Positions 8,487-18,925 are shown, counted from the stretch's first letter. The stretch: 61,994 nt of DNA from Fervidobacterium sp. (GCA_026419195.1 JANZZV010000011.1:1-61994); one strand, 5' to 3'. The notes: generated by a model from the letters alone, not told the origin. Program-made: numbers and translations.

Positions 8487-9104
8487 ATGTTTGTATCCTT
8501 TGAAGGTATAGATGGTTGTGGGAAAAGCACTCAGGTAGAGCTTTTTACTGAATACTTAAAATCTAAGAATCTGGATTTTGTAAAAGTAAGAGAACCTGGC
8601 GGAACAGAGCTTGGAGAGAAAATCAGACAACTGTTAATAAATCAACAAATGTGCGCAAGAAGTGAGTTATTACTTTTTCTTGCTTCAAGAGCACAGCTTG
8701 TTGAGGAAATTATAAAACCAGCCTTGAGAAATAAAAAAGTTGTTGTAGCTGATAGATTTGCCCACTCGAGTTTAGCTTATCAAGGATGTGGAAGAGAACT
8801 TGGAATAGATACTGTACAGTTGCTCAACGACTTCGCAACAGATAAAGTATATCCAGATATTGTTTTTTTCATAGATGTAAGTGTTGACATCGCGATGAGT
8901 AGAATAAAAAATACACAAAAAGATCGAATAGAAAGAGAGGAAAGAGATTTTTGGGAAAAAATAAGAGACTGCTACATTGAACTGGCAAAAAAGGAAGCAC
9001 ACTTTGTAATTATCAATGGCGAGCGTGATCCAGAGAGTATCCATAGGGACATAGTAAATAGTTTTGAGAATTTTTACAAAAAAATGGAACTTCTGAATTG
9101 TTAA
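8487..9104 (+). CDS. tmk: Thymidylate kinase
   Basis: The protein has 205 residues from the ATG at 8487, which has GGGAGGAG 6 nt upstream; the in-frame ATG at 8472 would place the ribosome binding site inside the gene. It has the P-loop FEGIDGCGKST, the DRFAHSSLAYQG substrate motif that follows from DR(Y/F), and the lid region around RIKNTQKDRIERE. It phosphorylates dTMP to dTDP in DNA precursor synthesis. It is the only plus-strand gene between two long minus-strand operons, and its last 4 nt overlap the end of fliQ (convergent). Confidence 0.93.
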   Translation: MFVSFEGIDGCGKSTQVELFTEYLKSKNLDFVKVREPGGTELGEKIRQLLINQQMCARSELLLFLASRAQLVEEIIKPALRNKKVVVADRFAHSSLAYQGCGRELGIDTVQLLNDFATDKVYPDIVFFIDVSVDIAMSRIKNTQKDRIEREERDFWEKIRDCYIELAKKEAHFVIINGERDPESIHRDIVNSFENFYKKMELLNC

Positions 9105-9367
9105 ATCATACTTATATATTTTTCAATTATATCTTTCATAAATTCTAACATGCTTTCAATCATCCATCCGAATAAAAGCATAAGAGTCAAAAAAACTACG
9201 ATGATTCTTGGAGCAAACGTAAGAGTTTGCTCATGGATTTGAGTGGCAGCTTGGAAGATGCTAATCAAAATACCAACCACCAAGCTTACAAGCAATGGAG
9301 GTGTTATTAGAATGAGTAACAACTGAATAGCATGCTTCGTTACATCTATGAAAACTTCTAGTGTCAT
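9101..9367 (-). CDS. fliQ: Flagellar export apparatus protein FliQ
   Basis: The protein has 88 residues with two hydrophobic helices (about 14-40 and 48-75) and the family pattern TPPLLVSLVVGILISIFQAATQI. FliQ is a small subunit of the flagellar type III export gate with FliP and FliR. I chose the ATG at 9367, with AGAGGTG upstream, over an in-frame GTG at 9376. It is the last gene of the che/fli operon. In many genomes fliR and flhB follow directly, but here the next gene is tmk on the other strand. Confidence 0.92.
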   Translation of the reverse strand: MTLEVFIDVTKHAIQLLLILITPPLLVSLVVGILISIFQAATQIHEQTLTFAPRIIVVFLTLMLLFGWMIESMLEFMKDIIEKYISMI

Positions 9368-9393
9368 ATAATGCACCTCTAAGAATTTTTTGA

Positions 9394-10149
9394 TTATTGA
9401 GCAAAACTTTTGACAAGGCTTACAATTATCGATTCCCAGCCATTTGCTAAAACAAAAACAAGTATTTTGAATGGTAACGACACAAGTACTGGTGGTATCA
9501 TTATCATACCTAAGGAAAGTAATATACTTGCAACAACCATATCGATTACAATGAACGGTATATAGATTAATATCCCCATTTTAAATCCAATCTCCACTTC
9601 ACCTAAGACGAATGCAGCTGTAAGTAAAGAATCTGAAGCTTCCTCTATTTTTCTCACGTTTTGCTTCAGTGCTGCTGCGATTGTAAACACGTTATCCTCG
9701 TTATGGTGGTTAACCAATTCGTTTATCATAAATTTCCTAACACTTCCCATGGTCCTTGAAAAAAAATCTTGATATGTTATCTTACCATCCATATATGGTT
9801 GTAAAGCTGTGTTGTTTATTTCATTCCATGTCGGTTGCATTATGAAGAAAGTCAATATCAAAGCCAACCCTATAAGTACCTGGTTCGGTGGGACCTGGCG
9901 TGTTCCAAGTGCGTTTCTTACAAACGAGAACACAATTATTATCCTGGTGAAAGAAGTAAAGAGTATTAATATACTTGGAGCTAAGGTTAGTACAGTTAAA
10001 ACTAATAGTATTTCAAGTGTAGCTACAAGATCTCTGGGCTGTTGTGTTGGTGTGACTTGTATACTAATTCCAGGAATTGGTGCTTCTTCTTGAGGAAAAA
10101 GCGTTGAAGATAATAGAATTATTAACGCAAAAATTACGAATCTTTTCAC
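9394..10149 (-). CDS. fliP: Flagellar export gate protein FliP
   Basis: The protein has 251 residues. It has a signal peptide (MKRFVIFALIILLSSTLF), typical of FliP, then hydrophobic segments at about 45-65, 90-110, 185-210 and 215-240. Family landmarks are TSFTRIIIVFSFVRNALGT and PPNQVLIGLALILTFFIM. FliP forms the core ring of the export gate. The ATG overlaps fliO by 4 nt and fliQ follows after a short gap. Confidence 0.95.
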   Translation of the reverse strand: MKRFVIFALIILLSSTLFPQEEAPIPGISIQVTPTQQPRDLVATLEILLVLTVLTLAPSILILFTSFTRIIIVFSFVRNALGTRQVPPNQVLIGLALILTFFIMQPTWNEINNTALQPYMDGKITYQDFFSRTMGSVRKFMINELVNHHNEDNVFTIAAALKQNVRKIEEASDSLLTAAFVLGEVEIGFKMGILIYIPFIVIDMVVASILLSLGMIMIPPVLVSLPFKILVFVLANGWESIIVSLVKSFAQ

Positions 10150-10478
10150 TTTTTATCACCAACGTATTTGTGAAGGATATTTTTAAAATCTTCTTGTTGT
10201 TCAATTTCACCTTCTTCTATGGTGTCAAGTTTTTTTATAATTTGTGCTTTTCCAGGTGATATGAGTAAAACATAATATTCTTTGAATATTCTTACTAAGG
10301 CAAGGTATGTATTCCTATCTAAATAAACTTTACTTATAACCCTAGCAAAACGCCCCCCAACTAAATTGGGGAGCTTTCTTTTTACAAGCCAGTATGTAAC
10401 TAACATCAAAGCAGTAAAAATCAAAAGCCCTATGAAGAAACTTATAAATTCCTTTATTTTATCCCACTCCTCAGTCAA
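10146..10478 (-). CDS. fliO: FliO-family flagellar biosynthesis protein
   Basis: The protein has 110 residues with one membrane helix (FISFFIGLLIFTALMLVTYWLV) followed by a small cytoplasmic domain (ARVISKVYLDRNTYLALVRI, then YYVLLISPGKAQIIKKLD), the usual FliO pattern. FliO assists assembly of the FliP ring. It starts with TTG and has no clear ribosome binding site, so the start is the least certain part. It lies 8 nt after cheY and overlaps fliP. Confidence 0.85.
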   Translation of the reverse strand: MTEEWDKIKEFISFFIGLLIFTALMLVTYWLVKRKLPNLVGGRFARVISKVYLDRNTYLALVRIFKEYYVLLISPGKAQIIKKLDTIEEGEIEQQEDFKNILHKYVGDKK

Positions 10479-10486
10479 GTTCTAAA

Positions 10487-10846
10487 TTACTTAAGAACTT
10501 TTTGTACCGCTTCGACTACACGTGACGCTTGGAATGGCTTTACTATAAAATCTTTCGCACCAGCTTGTATAGCCTCTATAACCATCGCTTGTTGACCCAT
10601 AGCACTGCAGACAATTACCGTGGCGTTAGGATCGAATTTCTTGATCTCTTTAATTGCATCGATTCCATTCATTTCAGGCATAGTTATATCCATTGTAACA
10701 ACGTCCGGTTTGAGTTCTTTATATTTTTCTACCGCTTCTACACCGTTTGCAGCTTCTCCAACAACTTCATGCCCTGCTTTTGTAAGGATATCTTTCAGCA
10801 TCATCCTCATAAATGCTGCATCATCAACAACTAAGACTTTCGCCAT
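10487..10846 (-). CDS. cheY: Chemotaxis response regulator CheY
   Basis: The protein has 119 residues from the ATG at 10846, which has GGAGGTGG upstream. It is a single receiver domain with acidic pocket D8-D9, phosphoacceptor D53 (VTMDITMPEMNG) and the conserved Lys in DFIVKPF. CheY-P, made by CheA, binds the flagellar motor switch. It follows cheW by 1 nt and precedes fliO by 8 nt, so chemotaxis signalling and flagellar export genes are co-transcribed. Confidence 0.95.
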   Translation of the reverse strand: MAKVLVVDDAAFMRMMLKDILTKAGHEVVGEAANGVEAVEKYKELKPDVVTMDITMPEMNGIDAIKEIKKFDPNATVIVCSAMGQQAMVIEAIQAGAKDFIVKPFQASRVVEAVQKVLK

Positions 10847-10847
10847 T

Positions 10848-11291
10848 TTATGCCACCTCCGAACCAATAATTTCTTTAACTATTTCTTCCAAATTAAGAT
10901 AAACTATTAGTCTTGCACCTTTCTTGATCAATCCTCTTGCTTTTTTCCCGTACGTATTCATCTTCCCAAGATTTGTTTCAAGTTCCGAAGTATTCGTTCT
11001 CAAAACCCCAACCACTTCATCAACCATGAGACCAAATTCTATATCTTCTACTTTTGTAATTATTATCTTTTTATAATTTTTAGACTCGACACCTGCCAAC
11101 AACATAGCAAGGCTTATGACCGGAATTATTTTACCACGCAAGTTTATAACACCTTCTATTATTTTTCTGGCACGAGGTACAGGTGTTATCTCAGTTTTGT
11201 CTATGACGATCTCGACCATCTCAACATCTATTGCCATCTCTTGGTTCAGTGCTTTGAAAACAAGTACTTCGAATTCTTTAATCTCATCCAT
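10848..11291 (-). CDS. cheW: Chemotaxis coupling protein CheW
   Basis: The protein has 147 residues from the ATG at 11291 (GAGGTGAG upstream), 10 nt after the cheA stop. It is a single CheW domain with the typical RARKIIEGVINLRGKIIPVISL and later VDEVVGVLRTNTSELE segments. CheW links CheA to methyl-accepting receptors. No receptor gene is present in the window. Confidence 0.94.
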   Translation of the reverse strand: MDEIKEFEVLVFKALNQEMAIDVEMVEIVIDKTEITPVPRARKIIEGVINLRGKIIPVISLAMLLAGVESKNYKKIIITKVEDIEFGLMVDEVVGVLRTNTSELETNLGKMNTYGKKARGLIKKGARLIVYLNLEEIVKEIIGSEVA

Positions 11292-11301
11292 CTTACTCAC
11301 C

Positions 11302-13323
11302 TCACTCAACAATATTTGAAACATCAAGGATTAAAGCTATGCTTCCATCACCAAGTGTTGCTCCTCCACTAAATATTTTAACATCGCTGAAGATTTTTCC
11401 AAGCGATTTTATAACAATATCTTCTTGCCCTATTAATGTATCAACAGCTAATCCATACTTTCGTGTACCAGCTTTCACTACAACTACGTTCATTTCCTTT
11501 GGACTAACTTCATGTTCCATACCAAATACTTCCCAAAGTTTTACTATAGGTATTACCTCTCCTCGTATAACAATAACTTCCTCGTTTTGGACAACTTTTA
11601 TTTCTTCTGTAGTTATTATCAACGTACTATCGATTATTGAAATGGGTATAGCATAAACGTAATTATTTACTTTTACAAGCAAAGCCTGTATTATGGCAAG
11701 TGTCAATGGAAGTCTGATGGTAACCTTTGTTCCTTTACCAATTTTACTTTCAATTGATACGGTACCGTTGAGAGCTTCTACCGTGTTTTTTACAACATCC
11801 ATTCCAACGCCCCTACCTGAAAGTTCACTTACCTGCTCTTTCGTTGAGAACCCAGGTAGGAATATGAATTCAAATATTCTTTCATCAGGTAGGCCCGCAG
11901 CTTTTTCCTCAGTTATTAAACCTCTTTCAATTGCTTTTCTCAATATTTTTTCTCTACTCATTCCGCGTCCATCATCTTCTACTTCTATGACTACGTTATT
12001 TCCTTCGTGCCTTGCAGACAACTTAACAGTTCCTATTGGTGGTTTTCCATGAGCGATTCTCTCTTCTTTTGTTTCTATACCGTGGTCTATGGCATTTCTA
12101 ATTAGATGAACTAATGGATCACCTATTACTTCTACAAATGTTCTATCAAGCTCTGTCTCCTCACCCTCCATGATGAAATTAATCTCTTTTCCAAGATTCT
12201 TTGACAAATCTCTAACCATCCTTGGGAATCGGTTGAACACAAATTCAATAGGAACCATTCTAACTTTCATAACAACATTTTGCAGATCAAGCGTTATACG
12301 ACTCAGTTGAGCAAGTGATTCATCAACTTCCTTGATATTGTACTTTTTAAGTATATCTGCTATTCTACTTCTAGCTATTACCAATTCTCCCATAAGATTC
12401 ATTAAATTATCAAGTTTCTCTATATCAACTCTCACCGTCTGGGTTACTTTTACCCTTTTTTGTTCTTCAGTACTTTTTTCCTTTTCAGTTTCTTTTCTTT
12501 CCTCTTCATTCACTTTTTCTCTTTCAAGCTTTACAGGTTTAACTATTACATTCTTTATCTCTGATATACCCATGATCTTGTCGTAAATCTTTTCTTGTGA
12601 TACCTTGCCAATTCCTATGAGTTCAACAGTCAAGTCAAATTTTTCATTTTCAATATCTTCAACAGAAGGTATAGAGTGTATTATGTCAACACCTATCTCC
12701 TCAAGTGTATGGAATACCATGTACATCCTTGCAGACTTTAATTGTGTACCTTCTTGAAGGTTAACTACTATGTGATAGGCAGGTATACCTTTCTTGGCAG
12801 CCTCAGAAAGTACATCATTTATAACTTCCTGAGTAAAACTTTCATTTAACTTAATAGCCGGTCCAACTTCAGCAGAAGTTACAGCCTTTTCCTTTTCTTT
12901 TCCCTGTACTGATTCTTTAATTTTGGCAACTTTCTCGCCACTTGCAATCCTTTCAAATATTTCAACAAGTCCAGTAACATCTTCATCAATTTCATCTGAC
13001 CCAGTGTTAACAATGTTGTTCAACATCTTCTCAATATAATCAAGCCCCGCGAAAAGATAGTCAAGTTCATCGCTACTTATTGATATATTTCCAGCTCTTG
13101 CAGCATCCAAATAATTTTCCATTCTGTGACACAGCTTCGCTAACAACTCAAATCCCATAGTACCTGCCATACCTTTTAATGTGTGCAAAGCACGGAACGC
13201 ACGGTTGATCTGCTCAACATCGGATGGATTTTTCTCGAGTTCCAATAACGAGTCATTTAACAGCTGAATGTACTCTTTTGTCTCATCGATGAAAACACTA
13301 AGATATTCGTTGAACTCACCCAT
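11302..13323 (-). CDS. cheA: Chemotaxis histidine kinase CheA
   Basis: The protein has 673 residues with the full CheA layout. It has an Hpt/P1 domain with phospho-His H47 ([11 protein letters not shown]) and a P2 CheY-binding domain at about residues 165-275. A charged linker ([16 protein letters not shown]) leads into the P3 dimerisation helices, the P4 ATPase with N-box NAIDHG, G1 DDGRGM and G2 GRGVGMDVV, and a C-terminal CheW-like P5. It phosphorylates CheY. The start is an ATG with a GGGAGGGAG ribosome binding site. It is followed directly by cheW and cheY. Confidence 0.96.
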   Translation of the reverse strand: MGEFNEYLSVFIDETKEYIQLLNDSLLELEKNPSDVEQINRAFRALHTLKGMAGTMGFELLAKLCHRMENYLDAARAGNISISSDELDYLFAGLDYIEKMLNNIVNTGSDEIDEDVTGLVEIFERIASGEKVAKIKESVQGKEKEKAVTSAEVGPAIKLNESFTQEVINDVLSEAAKKGIPAYHIVVNLQEGTQLKSARMYMVFHTLEEIGVDIIHSIPSVEDIENEKFDLTVELIGIGKVSQEKIYDKIMGISEIKNVIVKPVKLEREKVNEEERKETEKEKSTEEQKRVKVTQTVRVDIEKLDNLMNLMGELVIARSRIADILKKYNIKEVDESLAQLSRITLDLQNVVMKVRMVPIEFVFNRFPRMVRDLSKNLGKEINFIMEGEETELDRTFVEVIGDPLVHLIRNAIDHGIETKEERIAHGKPPIGTVKLSARHEGNNVVIEVEDDGRGMSREKILRKAIERGLITEEKAAGLPDERIFEFIFLPGFSTKEQVSELSGRGVGMDVVKNTVEALNGTVSIESKIGKGTKVTIRLPLTLAIIQALLVKVNNYVYAIPISIIDSTLIITTEEIKVVQNEEVIVIRGEVIPIVKLWEVFGMEHEVSPKEMNVVVVKAGTRKYGLAVDTLIGQEDIVIKSLGKIFSDVKIFSGGATLGDGSIALILDVSNIVE

Positions 13324-13337
13324 TTAACTCCCTCCCT

Positions 13338-14726
13338 TCAGGAGATGATAAATTTATAATAACTTAAATAACCGATTGAGTACTGCCAGAACAAAAGTTT
13401 TGAAATAACATTAAAACCTGTGGTTGTTTTTATTATATCACCGATATCCATGAAAAGCTTCATATCGTAAGTCGATATTTTTGAGAAATCAAAGTATATC
13501 GGCAGATCCTTCAAACGCTTGTTTAATCTTTCGTACTGCTCGAATTTTGACTTATCGATAGTTGAAGCTATTAACCTATTCCCACTTTTATATATGTAAA
13601 ATTTTGAATTCTGAAAATTAAGGAGCCACTCTTGCTTTTGCGAATCATACTTTGGTCCCAACTTTGCAATGTTAAGTTCAAGATCCTTTCCTGTAAAGTT
13701 GTCAAATATGAATACAAGTTCCCCTGACTCGAACCTACCAACAACGTAAACATTGGTTGACGACAAGGCAATGTACTTAAGAAATTCAGTTAGTCTAGTC
13801 AAATCAGATGTTACACCGGAAAACCAAACCTCGATTGAGTTTATTAAAGCAGTTGTGTTCTTTGAGGGAACGCAAATATAGTAATTCCAACTTAATGGTA
13901 AAGTACCAATGTTGTCACTCACTTTGGAAGTGTTGTTTTGTTTCTTATTTTTTTGCTCTATAGTGAAGTTAAACATTCCGGCTGAAATCACAGAAGTGAA
14001 AAGCAAATACTCAGAATCAGAATCATCTATTTTTATTCCACCCGGTAAATTTATCTTTAAAGTATTTGGTTTAGAAAACCCACTGATAAAAAACGTTCCC
14101 GCTTTGAGTCTATCAAATTCTTTGAAAATTCTTGCCAATTGCATTTCTGGTGTCTGAAATGTTTTAAGCGCTAACTCCAGAGCTTGCTTGCTTCCTGCAA
14201 TAATAAAATACTTACCGTTTACTGATGCGTAAAGTGTATCTCCAAACAAATACATATTCTGGGAGAATACTTTAAAATTAACACCTAAAAGATATGAAAG
14301 TGCTTTGGGCAACTGAGTTGGGTATTTTGTTTCGAAAACGATAAAGCTGTTTGTTGCAATATTTCTTATGAACTCCAGATAGTAGTTTATGTCAAAAGAT
14401 ACAAAATTAGATATGTCGATCTCTATTCCTTTGGAAGCGAACAGAACGTCATTTGACATTGCATCTCGAACAACATCAGGTAAAACCCCTGTTTTATATC
14501 TCATATCTTCTAAAACTCTTGAAAAAGAATCTTCAAATCCCAACCCTTTCCTATCCAACATGAATGCAAAAAACGGCACTTTTTTAACCTCGTCGTACCA
14601 GCTTCCGCCTTTCGATATTCGTAAAACAAAATCGTAATCTTTATGAACAAAGTTAAAAATATCAGATGCTGCGAATAAGTTTAAAAATAGCAAAAATAAC
14701 ATTGTAACGATCAACATTTTTTTCAT
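13338..14726 (-). CDS. Predicted secreted protein of unknown function
   Basis: The protein has 462 residues with a clear signal peptide (MKKMLIVTMLFLLFLNLFA, cut near residue 20). The mature part has repeated short beta-strand-like stretches and no motif I recognise. It loosely resembles the DUF3352-type exported proteins found in thermophiles (VFETKYPTQLPKALSYLLG, KYFIIAGSKQALELAL). It probably sits in the periplasm or on the envelope. The ATG overlaps the tlyA stop by 4 nt and cheA follows 14 nt later, so it is co-expressed with chemotaxis genes, but any link to motility is unproven. Confidence 0.6.
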   Translation of the reverse strand: MKKMLIVTMLFLLFLNLFAASDIFNFVHKDYDFVLRISKGGSWYDEVKKVPFFAFMLDRKGLGFEDSFSRVLEDMRYKTGVLPDVVRDAMSNDVLFASKGIEIDISNFVSFDINYYLEFIRNIATNSFIVFETKYPTQLPKALSYLLGVNFKVFSQNMYLFGDTLYASVNGKYFIIAGSKQALELALKTFQTPEMQLARIFKEFDRLKAGTFFISGFSKPNTLKINLPGGIKIDDSDSEYLLFTSVISAGMFNFTIEQKNKKQNNTSKVSDNIGTLPLSWNYYICVPSKNTTALINSIEVWFSGVTSDLTRLTEFLKYIALSSTNVYVVGRFESGELVFIFDNFTGKDLELNIAKLGPKYDSQKQEWLLNFQNSKFYIYKSGNRLIASTIDKSKFEQYERLNKRLKDLPIYFDFSKISTYDMKLFMDIGDIIKTTTGFNVISKLLFWQYSIGYLSYYKFIIS

Positions 14727-15517
14727 CTAAGTGCCTCCCAAGCTGTGTCCACAATTTTTATTATATCAGTTTCTGTATAGTTTTTTTCAGTTATTTTTTT
14801 TGAGAATAAAGCAAAAAATTCAATATTACCATCCGAGCCTGGCAACTTGGAAAATGTTAGATATTCCGTATAAAAGTTGCATTCAGCAAAAGATTTGAGA
14901 ACTTTATCAAGCACTTCAAAATGCACTTTTTTATTTGTTACGATACCATTCCTTGTTTTATTTGTTTCAAATTGTGGCTTTATAAGGGCTATTAACTTGG
15001 TTTTCTCTAAACACAACTTTTCCAATGCCGGTAATAGTTTTTCCAAGGATATGAAGGAAACATCAACGGTTATTATATCAAGCTGATCTTTTATATCATC
15101 ATACGTTAGTAACCGTGCATTTTTTTCTATCTTGACCACTCTTTCATCCATGGCAATCTTTGGGTGCAACTGATCAGTATTTACATCTACTGCGTAAACT
15201 TTTCTTATACCATTTTGGAGCAGGTAATCAACAAAACCTCCTGTGGAACTTCCTATATCGCAAGCTATTTTTCCGAATATATCTACTTTGCGCTCTTTCA
15301 TGAATCCTTCAAGTTTGTAACCCGCTCTACTTACGTACTTTACACCATCGATAAGTTCAATTTTATCTTTGTAAAAAAATCGCTTAGAAGGCTTGGTGAC
15401 AACTACGTTGTTCACGGCAACAGAACCTGCTTGTATTAACAACTGCGCTTTTGTACGGCTCTCAACAAGGCCTTTCAAGACTAAAAGTTGATCCAATCTG
15501 ATATATTTATCTTCCAA
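14723..15517 (-). CDS. tlyA: TlyA-family rRNA methyltransferase (S4 plus FtsJ-like domains)
   Basis: The protein has 264 residues. The N-terminal S4 RNA-binding domain ([21 protein letters not shown], then G..V.V....V.KPS) is followed by a Rossmann methyltransferase domain with the SAM-binding DIGSSTGGFVDYLLQ and the TVDVSFISLEKLLP motif. TlyA proteins 2'-O-methylate cytidines in 16S/23S rRNA; older annotations call them hemolysins. The start appears to be TTG, preceded by GGAAGTGGGA, and lies within the end of the upstream gene (37-nt overlap). Confidence 0.88.
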   Translation of the reverse strand: MEDKYIRLDQLLVLKGLVESRTKAQLLIQAGSVAVNNVVVTKPSKRFFYKDKIELIDGVKYVSRAGYKLEGFMKERKVDIFGKIACDIGSSTGGFVDYLLQNGIRKVYAVDVNTDQLHPKIAMDERVVKIEKNARLLTYDDIKDQLDIITVDVSFISLEKLLPALEKLCLEKTKLIALIKPQFETNKTRNGIVTNKKVHFEVLDKVLKSFAECNFYTEYLTFSKLPGSDGNIEFFALFSKKITEKNYTETDIIKIVDTAWEALR

Positions 15518-16539
15518 GTTCCCACTTCCGTAACCACATACGCTATTTTATCTTTTATATAAGTAAATTTAATTTGTTGACCTATAAATATATCTTCATA
15601 AAAATATCCAAAAGGAGTAACGTACAAATTTAAAATAGATGGATACACTATTGGAAACATACCTTTACTTCTTTGTTCTTCCACCTGCTTGCTATCGAAA
15701 TTCGTTTCTTTTTCGTTTATTATAATATATCGCCCATTTGTGCTGTACACAATGAGCATGTTGTTTGGTTCCAGTTTTATCATGTAAGAACCTTCAAAAA
15801 CTTTATTGAAAACAAACCGCCGGGTTTTTAAATTCAGCACAACGAGTTGCCCAGTAACATCAAGTAAAAAAAGCCTGTTTCCAGAAAATATGTAATCTAA
15901 CGGAGTATTTGAAACTTTCATTTTCCATGTGAATGAAAGATCTGATACACTGCCATCAGCATATAGAACATAGTTATCCCATACAAAAACTATTTTATCA
16001 TTTTTTAAACTTATTGAGTCTAATGAACGCTGCTCATTCTCAAAATCTATATTGTCATACAAAACAATGTAAGGTTCCCCAATAAATTTGCTTAAATACA
16101 CTTTGTTCATTTTTTTATTGTGGATTATACTTTTTATTTCCCTTGCATCGTTTACCGGGTTTTTTCCAAAATCACCAAATATTTCTGAAAGTACTTTCAT
16201 CATGTTACTAGGTTCATCCAAGATAACACCCTTAGGGATTGTGTACTCGTTTTCTTTGAAAGCTATATTCAAATAGTCATCTGTGCTCTCGAATATAATT
16301 ATATCACTACCAAGTTTGATATTTTCAATGGAGGATGTTTTTAAAATATTCACGTCTATCGGTAAGACCCCCAAGGTGACTAATTGGCAAGATATGTATT
16401 TTTTAAGCACATTGTGAACATTTCTGAATTCTACAAATATGATAGGCCACTGAGATGATTTGTCAATATAGGTTTGTATTTCTTTATCGTTTATTTCTGG
16501 AATTAGATTTTTATACAATGTAGAAGCATTAATGTTCAT
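15481..16539 (-). CDS. Protein of unknown function, beta-propeller-like repeats; possibly exported
   Basis: The protein has 352 residues from the ATG at 16539, which overlaps the truA stop in an ATGA. The C-terminal two thirds contain recurrent strand pairs such as [30 protein letters not shown] and [14 protein letters not shown], suggestive of a beta-propeller or quinoprotein-like fold. The frame stays open upstream to 16647. That extension encodes a basic then hydrophobic stretch ending in INA-S that looks like a signal peptide, but it contains no ATG, GTG or TTG downstream of a usable ribosome binding site (see findings). Function is unknown; the neighbours are RNA-modification genes. Confidence 0.6.
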   Translation of the reverse strand: MNINASTLYKNLIPEINDKEIQTYIDKSSQWPIIFVEFRNVHNVLKKYISCQLVTLGVLPIDVNILKTSSIENIKLGSDIIIFESTDDYLNIAFKENEYTIPKGVILDEPSNMMKVLSEIFGDFGKNPVNDAREIKSIIHNKKMNKVYLSKFIGEPYIVLYDNIDFENEQRSLDSISLKNDKIVFVWDNYVLYADGSVSDLSFTWKMKVSNTPLDYIFSGNRLFLLDVTGQLVVLNLKTRRFVFNKVFEGSYMIKLEPNNMLIVYSTNGRYIIINEKETNFDSKQVEEQRSKGMFPIVYPSILNLYVTPFGYFYEDIFIGQQIKFTYIKDKIAYVVTEVGTWKINISDWINF

Positions 16540-17279
16540 TGAAAAAATAAAACTTTGTACAAGAACAATCCATGCGCAGGTGCTAAACCAGCTGATTTTG
16601 ATCTGTCTTTTGATTCTAACACCTCCTGTACAGTTTGCGGTTCCCAAAGATTTGTGCCTACACGTACAAGATTTGCAACTATATTTCTTACCATACCTCG
16701 AAGGAAAGAAATACCTTCAACCCTTATAAGTATTAGTCCTTTTCTCAATTGCACAATTCTTATATTGTTTATCGTTCTTACAGTCTTTTTATCCTCTCCT
16801 TTCTTACTAAATGCAACAAAATCGTGTTCGCCTATTAAATATTTTGCAGCTTCGCGCATTTTTTGTATATCAAGATGATAAGGGAACCACCATACGTACT
16901 TCCTTAAAAACAAATCTTTCATTTTCGAGTTGCAAATGTAATAATGATATATCCTGCGTTTGGCATGATGCCTCGGGTTAAAATTCGGTTCTGTAAACCA
17001 AGCTCTTTTAACGTATATATCAGAAGGTAAATTTGCATTCAACGCGTTGCGAATATCAACTTCAGTTAGCTTATCGTTAGGACAATCAAAGGCGGCTACC
17101 TGTCCATTCGCGTGAACACCTGTATCTGTTCTGCCTGCTGCCAACGTATCAATGTGCACTTTAAATATACGTTCAAGTGCCTTTTCGAGTTCGCCCTGTA
17201 CAGTTCGTACATCGTTTTGTATCTGATATCCAAAAAATTCAGATCCGTCGTATGAAAATTCTATTGCAACTCTTTTCAT
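16536..17279 (-). CDS. truA: tRNA pseudouridine(38-40) synthase TruA
   Basis: The protein has 247 residues. The catalytic aspartate lies in the [18 protein letters not shown] motif (about residue 53), and the C-terminal [17 protein letters not shown] and [18 protein letters not shown] blocks are typical. It isomerises uridines 38-40 in the anticodon arm of tRNAs. The ATG overlaps the upstream GGDEF-like gene stop by 4 nt. It is followed by an overlapping unrecognised gene and tlyA. Confidence 0.94.
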   Translation of the reverse strand: MKRVAIEFSYDGSEFFGYQIQNDVRTVQGELEKALERIFKVHIDTLAAGRTDTGVHANGQVAAFDCPNDKLTEVDIRNALNANLPSDIYVKRAWFTEPNFNPRHHAKRRIYHYYICNSKMKDLFLRKYVWWFPYHLDIQKMREAAKYLIGEHDFVAFSKKGEDKKTVRTINNIRIVQLRKGLILIRVEGISFLRGMVRNIVANLVRVGTNLWEPQTVQEVLESKDRSKSAGLAPAHGLFLYKVLFFQ

Positions 17280-18925
17280 AAACTTATAATGCGCCCACCT
17301 CCGGATTTTTTTGCCGTAACGAGACCTGTTCTACACTTTTCGATTAATTCATCAAATGTTTGCGCATCAGTGGGATATTTAACAACACTGGCACTTATAC
17401 TTATCATATTGTACCTTACCTTCATTTCCTCTATGATTCGCTCTGCGAGCAAGACTCCATCAGATTTACTTTTGCTCCAAAGAAGTATTATCTCTTCATC
17501 ACCTACTTGCGAAAATACGCCAAGGTTCTTAACTTCCTCGGTTGTTATTTCACCGAGTGTTTTAAGTATCTCATCTCCTGTGTGGAAACCAAACAGCATG
17601 TTAACTTTCTCAAAATGATCGATATCAATATAAAGTAGTATGAAATTCTTTTTCAACTCTATGTTCTTTGAGATCTCTTCCATCAATATAGAATAAGGTT
17701 GCTTTTTCTCGTACTCACTTGCGAAAAATAACGAATATTTGCTTTCAGCAAGAATCTTCGATATTTGCCAAGAGAAAAATCTTGCAAATTCTACTTCCCT
17801 TTTAGAAGGTCTCAGTAAATTCTTGGGTTTGTCATAACTAACGTACCCAATTATTCTTCCTTCGTAATTTATCGGTACTATAAAAAGATCGTCTGGATCC
17901 CACGCATTTTCTGATTCCAGTTTAACATATTCAAATGGTCTGTATGTAAAAGTTTTATTTAAGTCAACACTACCTTTTGGTATGAAATATGCCCCTCCTA
18001 TATCAAATCTTTGTTGCATGAATACAAATGTTTCTTTTATTTCAGGTTTTTTCTCCTTTAGCTTAACAAATTCTTCATCACTTATTCCCGACTTCGCTAA
18101 CCTAATGACCTTTCCACTTCGGAAGTCGAAAATGCTAAGTAAAGCATACTCAAAACCTACTATTTGACAAGATATATCAAGCACCTTCTCGAGAACGGTT
18201 TCTATAGGTTTCTCTGAAATGTTATCCAATACCTCTGGTAGCTTCATAATATTTTGTATTTCCCTGATAATTTGCTGTTTTTCAAGTTCAAGTTCTTCAT
18301 GCCATATTTCAGCATTAACTGTGTAATAAAGATGTATGATAAAACCAGCGTAAACAAGTGTTGAAAAAAGTAGTTGAGGCAATCTGGCCTCGGGAAATAA
18401 GTAAAACATTGTCAGTATAAACGAACTATATATAGATAAAATAAGTATTATCGCAATGGCTCGTAAGTATTTTCTTAAATCAGTTTTTGCAAGAACCTTC
18501 ACGTACAATGCTGTTAAGATAAAATTGACAAAAAAGTATCCAATGGAGAAAAATAATATTCTAAGGTGATCGATCATAGCAAATCTTACCAAAAGTGTCC
18601 CTACAGCTATTTGTAGGAATTCAAAAGAGCCCCTGAACAAAAACGTTCTAATGTTATTTAAGTAAATCAGTAAGGTGAGTAAGCTTAACACAAGCAAACT
18701 TTCCGGTGTCAAATACAGAAGAAGATAAAGTAACACAAAACTTTTTAAATTGAGAACCAATCCACCGATTGTTATTTGCACTGACTGAGCAAAGAATATT
18801 AAAGCTAAAGATAGCAACATTAAAGGAACATCAGTAATGACTACAAGTGGTTGAGACATTAACAAAGCAGCAATTCCGATAAAAATAGTTGTTAGTACAA
18901 ATATCCATTCATTTTTAGTCAACAT
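17276..18925 (-). CDS. Membrane GAF-GGDEF-like protein with degenerate active-site motif
   Basis: The protein has 549 residues from the ATG at 18925, preceded by GGGGGGAAGG. Six to eight hydrophobic helices occupy residues 5-205, a short coiled coil leads into a GAF-like sensor domain (about 235-395), and a GGDEF-fold domain fills the C-terminus ([22 protein letters not shown] onward). Where diguanylate cyclases have GGDEF this protein has VGDEE (about residue 475). The metal-binding Asp of the DID segment, the Asn of VNM and the Asp of TGD are retained. It may be inactive or altered as a cyclic-di-GMP synthase. It is the first gene of the che/fli operon. Confidence 0.78.
   Translation of the reverse strand: MLTKNEWIFVLTTIFIGIAALLMSQPLVVITDVPLMLLSLALIFFAQSVQITIGGLVLNLKSFVLLYLLLYLTPESLLVLSLLTLLIYLNNIRTFLFRGSFEFLQIAVGTLLVRFAMIDHLRILFFSIGYFFVNFILTALYVKVLAKTDLRKYLRAIAIILILSIYSSFILTMFYLFPEARLPQLLFSTLVYAGFIIHLYYTVNAEIWHEELELEKQQIIREIQNIMKLPEVLDNISEKPIETVLEKVLDISCQIVGFEYALLSIFDFRSGKVIRLAKSGISDEEFVKLKEKKPEIKETFVFMQQRFDIGGAYFIPKGSVDLNKTFTYRPFEYVKLESENAWDPDDLFIVPINYEGRIIGYVSYDKPKNLLRPSKREVEFARFFSWQISKILAESKYSLFFASEYEKKQPYSILMEEISKNIELKKNFILLYIDIDHFEKVNMLFGFHTGDEILKTLGEITTEEVKNLGVFSQVGDEEIILLWSKSKSDGVLLAERIIEEMKVRYNMISISASVVKYPTDAQTFDELIEKCRTGLVTAKKSGGGRIISL

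Noticed and set aside
14723-15517. Hemolysin function for the TlyA protein
   Set aside because: The S4 and FtsJ-like domains and the operon with truA fit an rRNA methyltransferase; the hemolysin label is historical.
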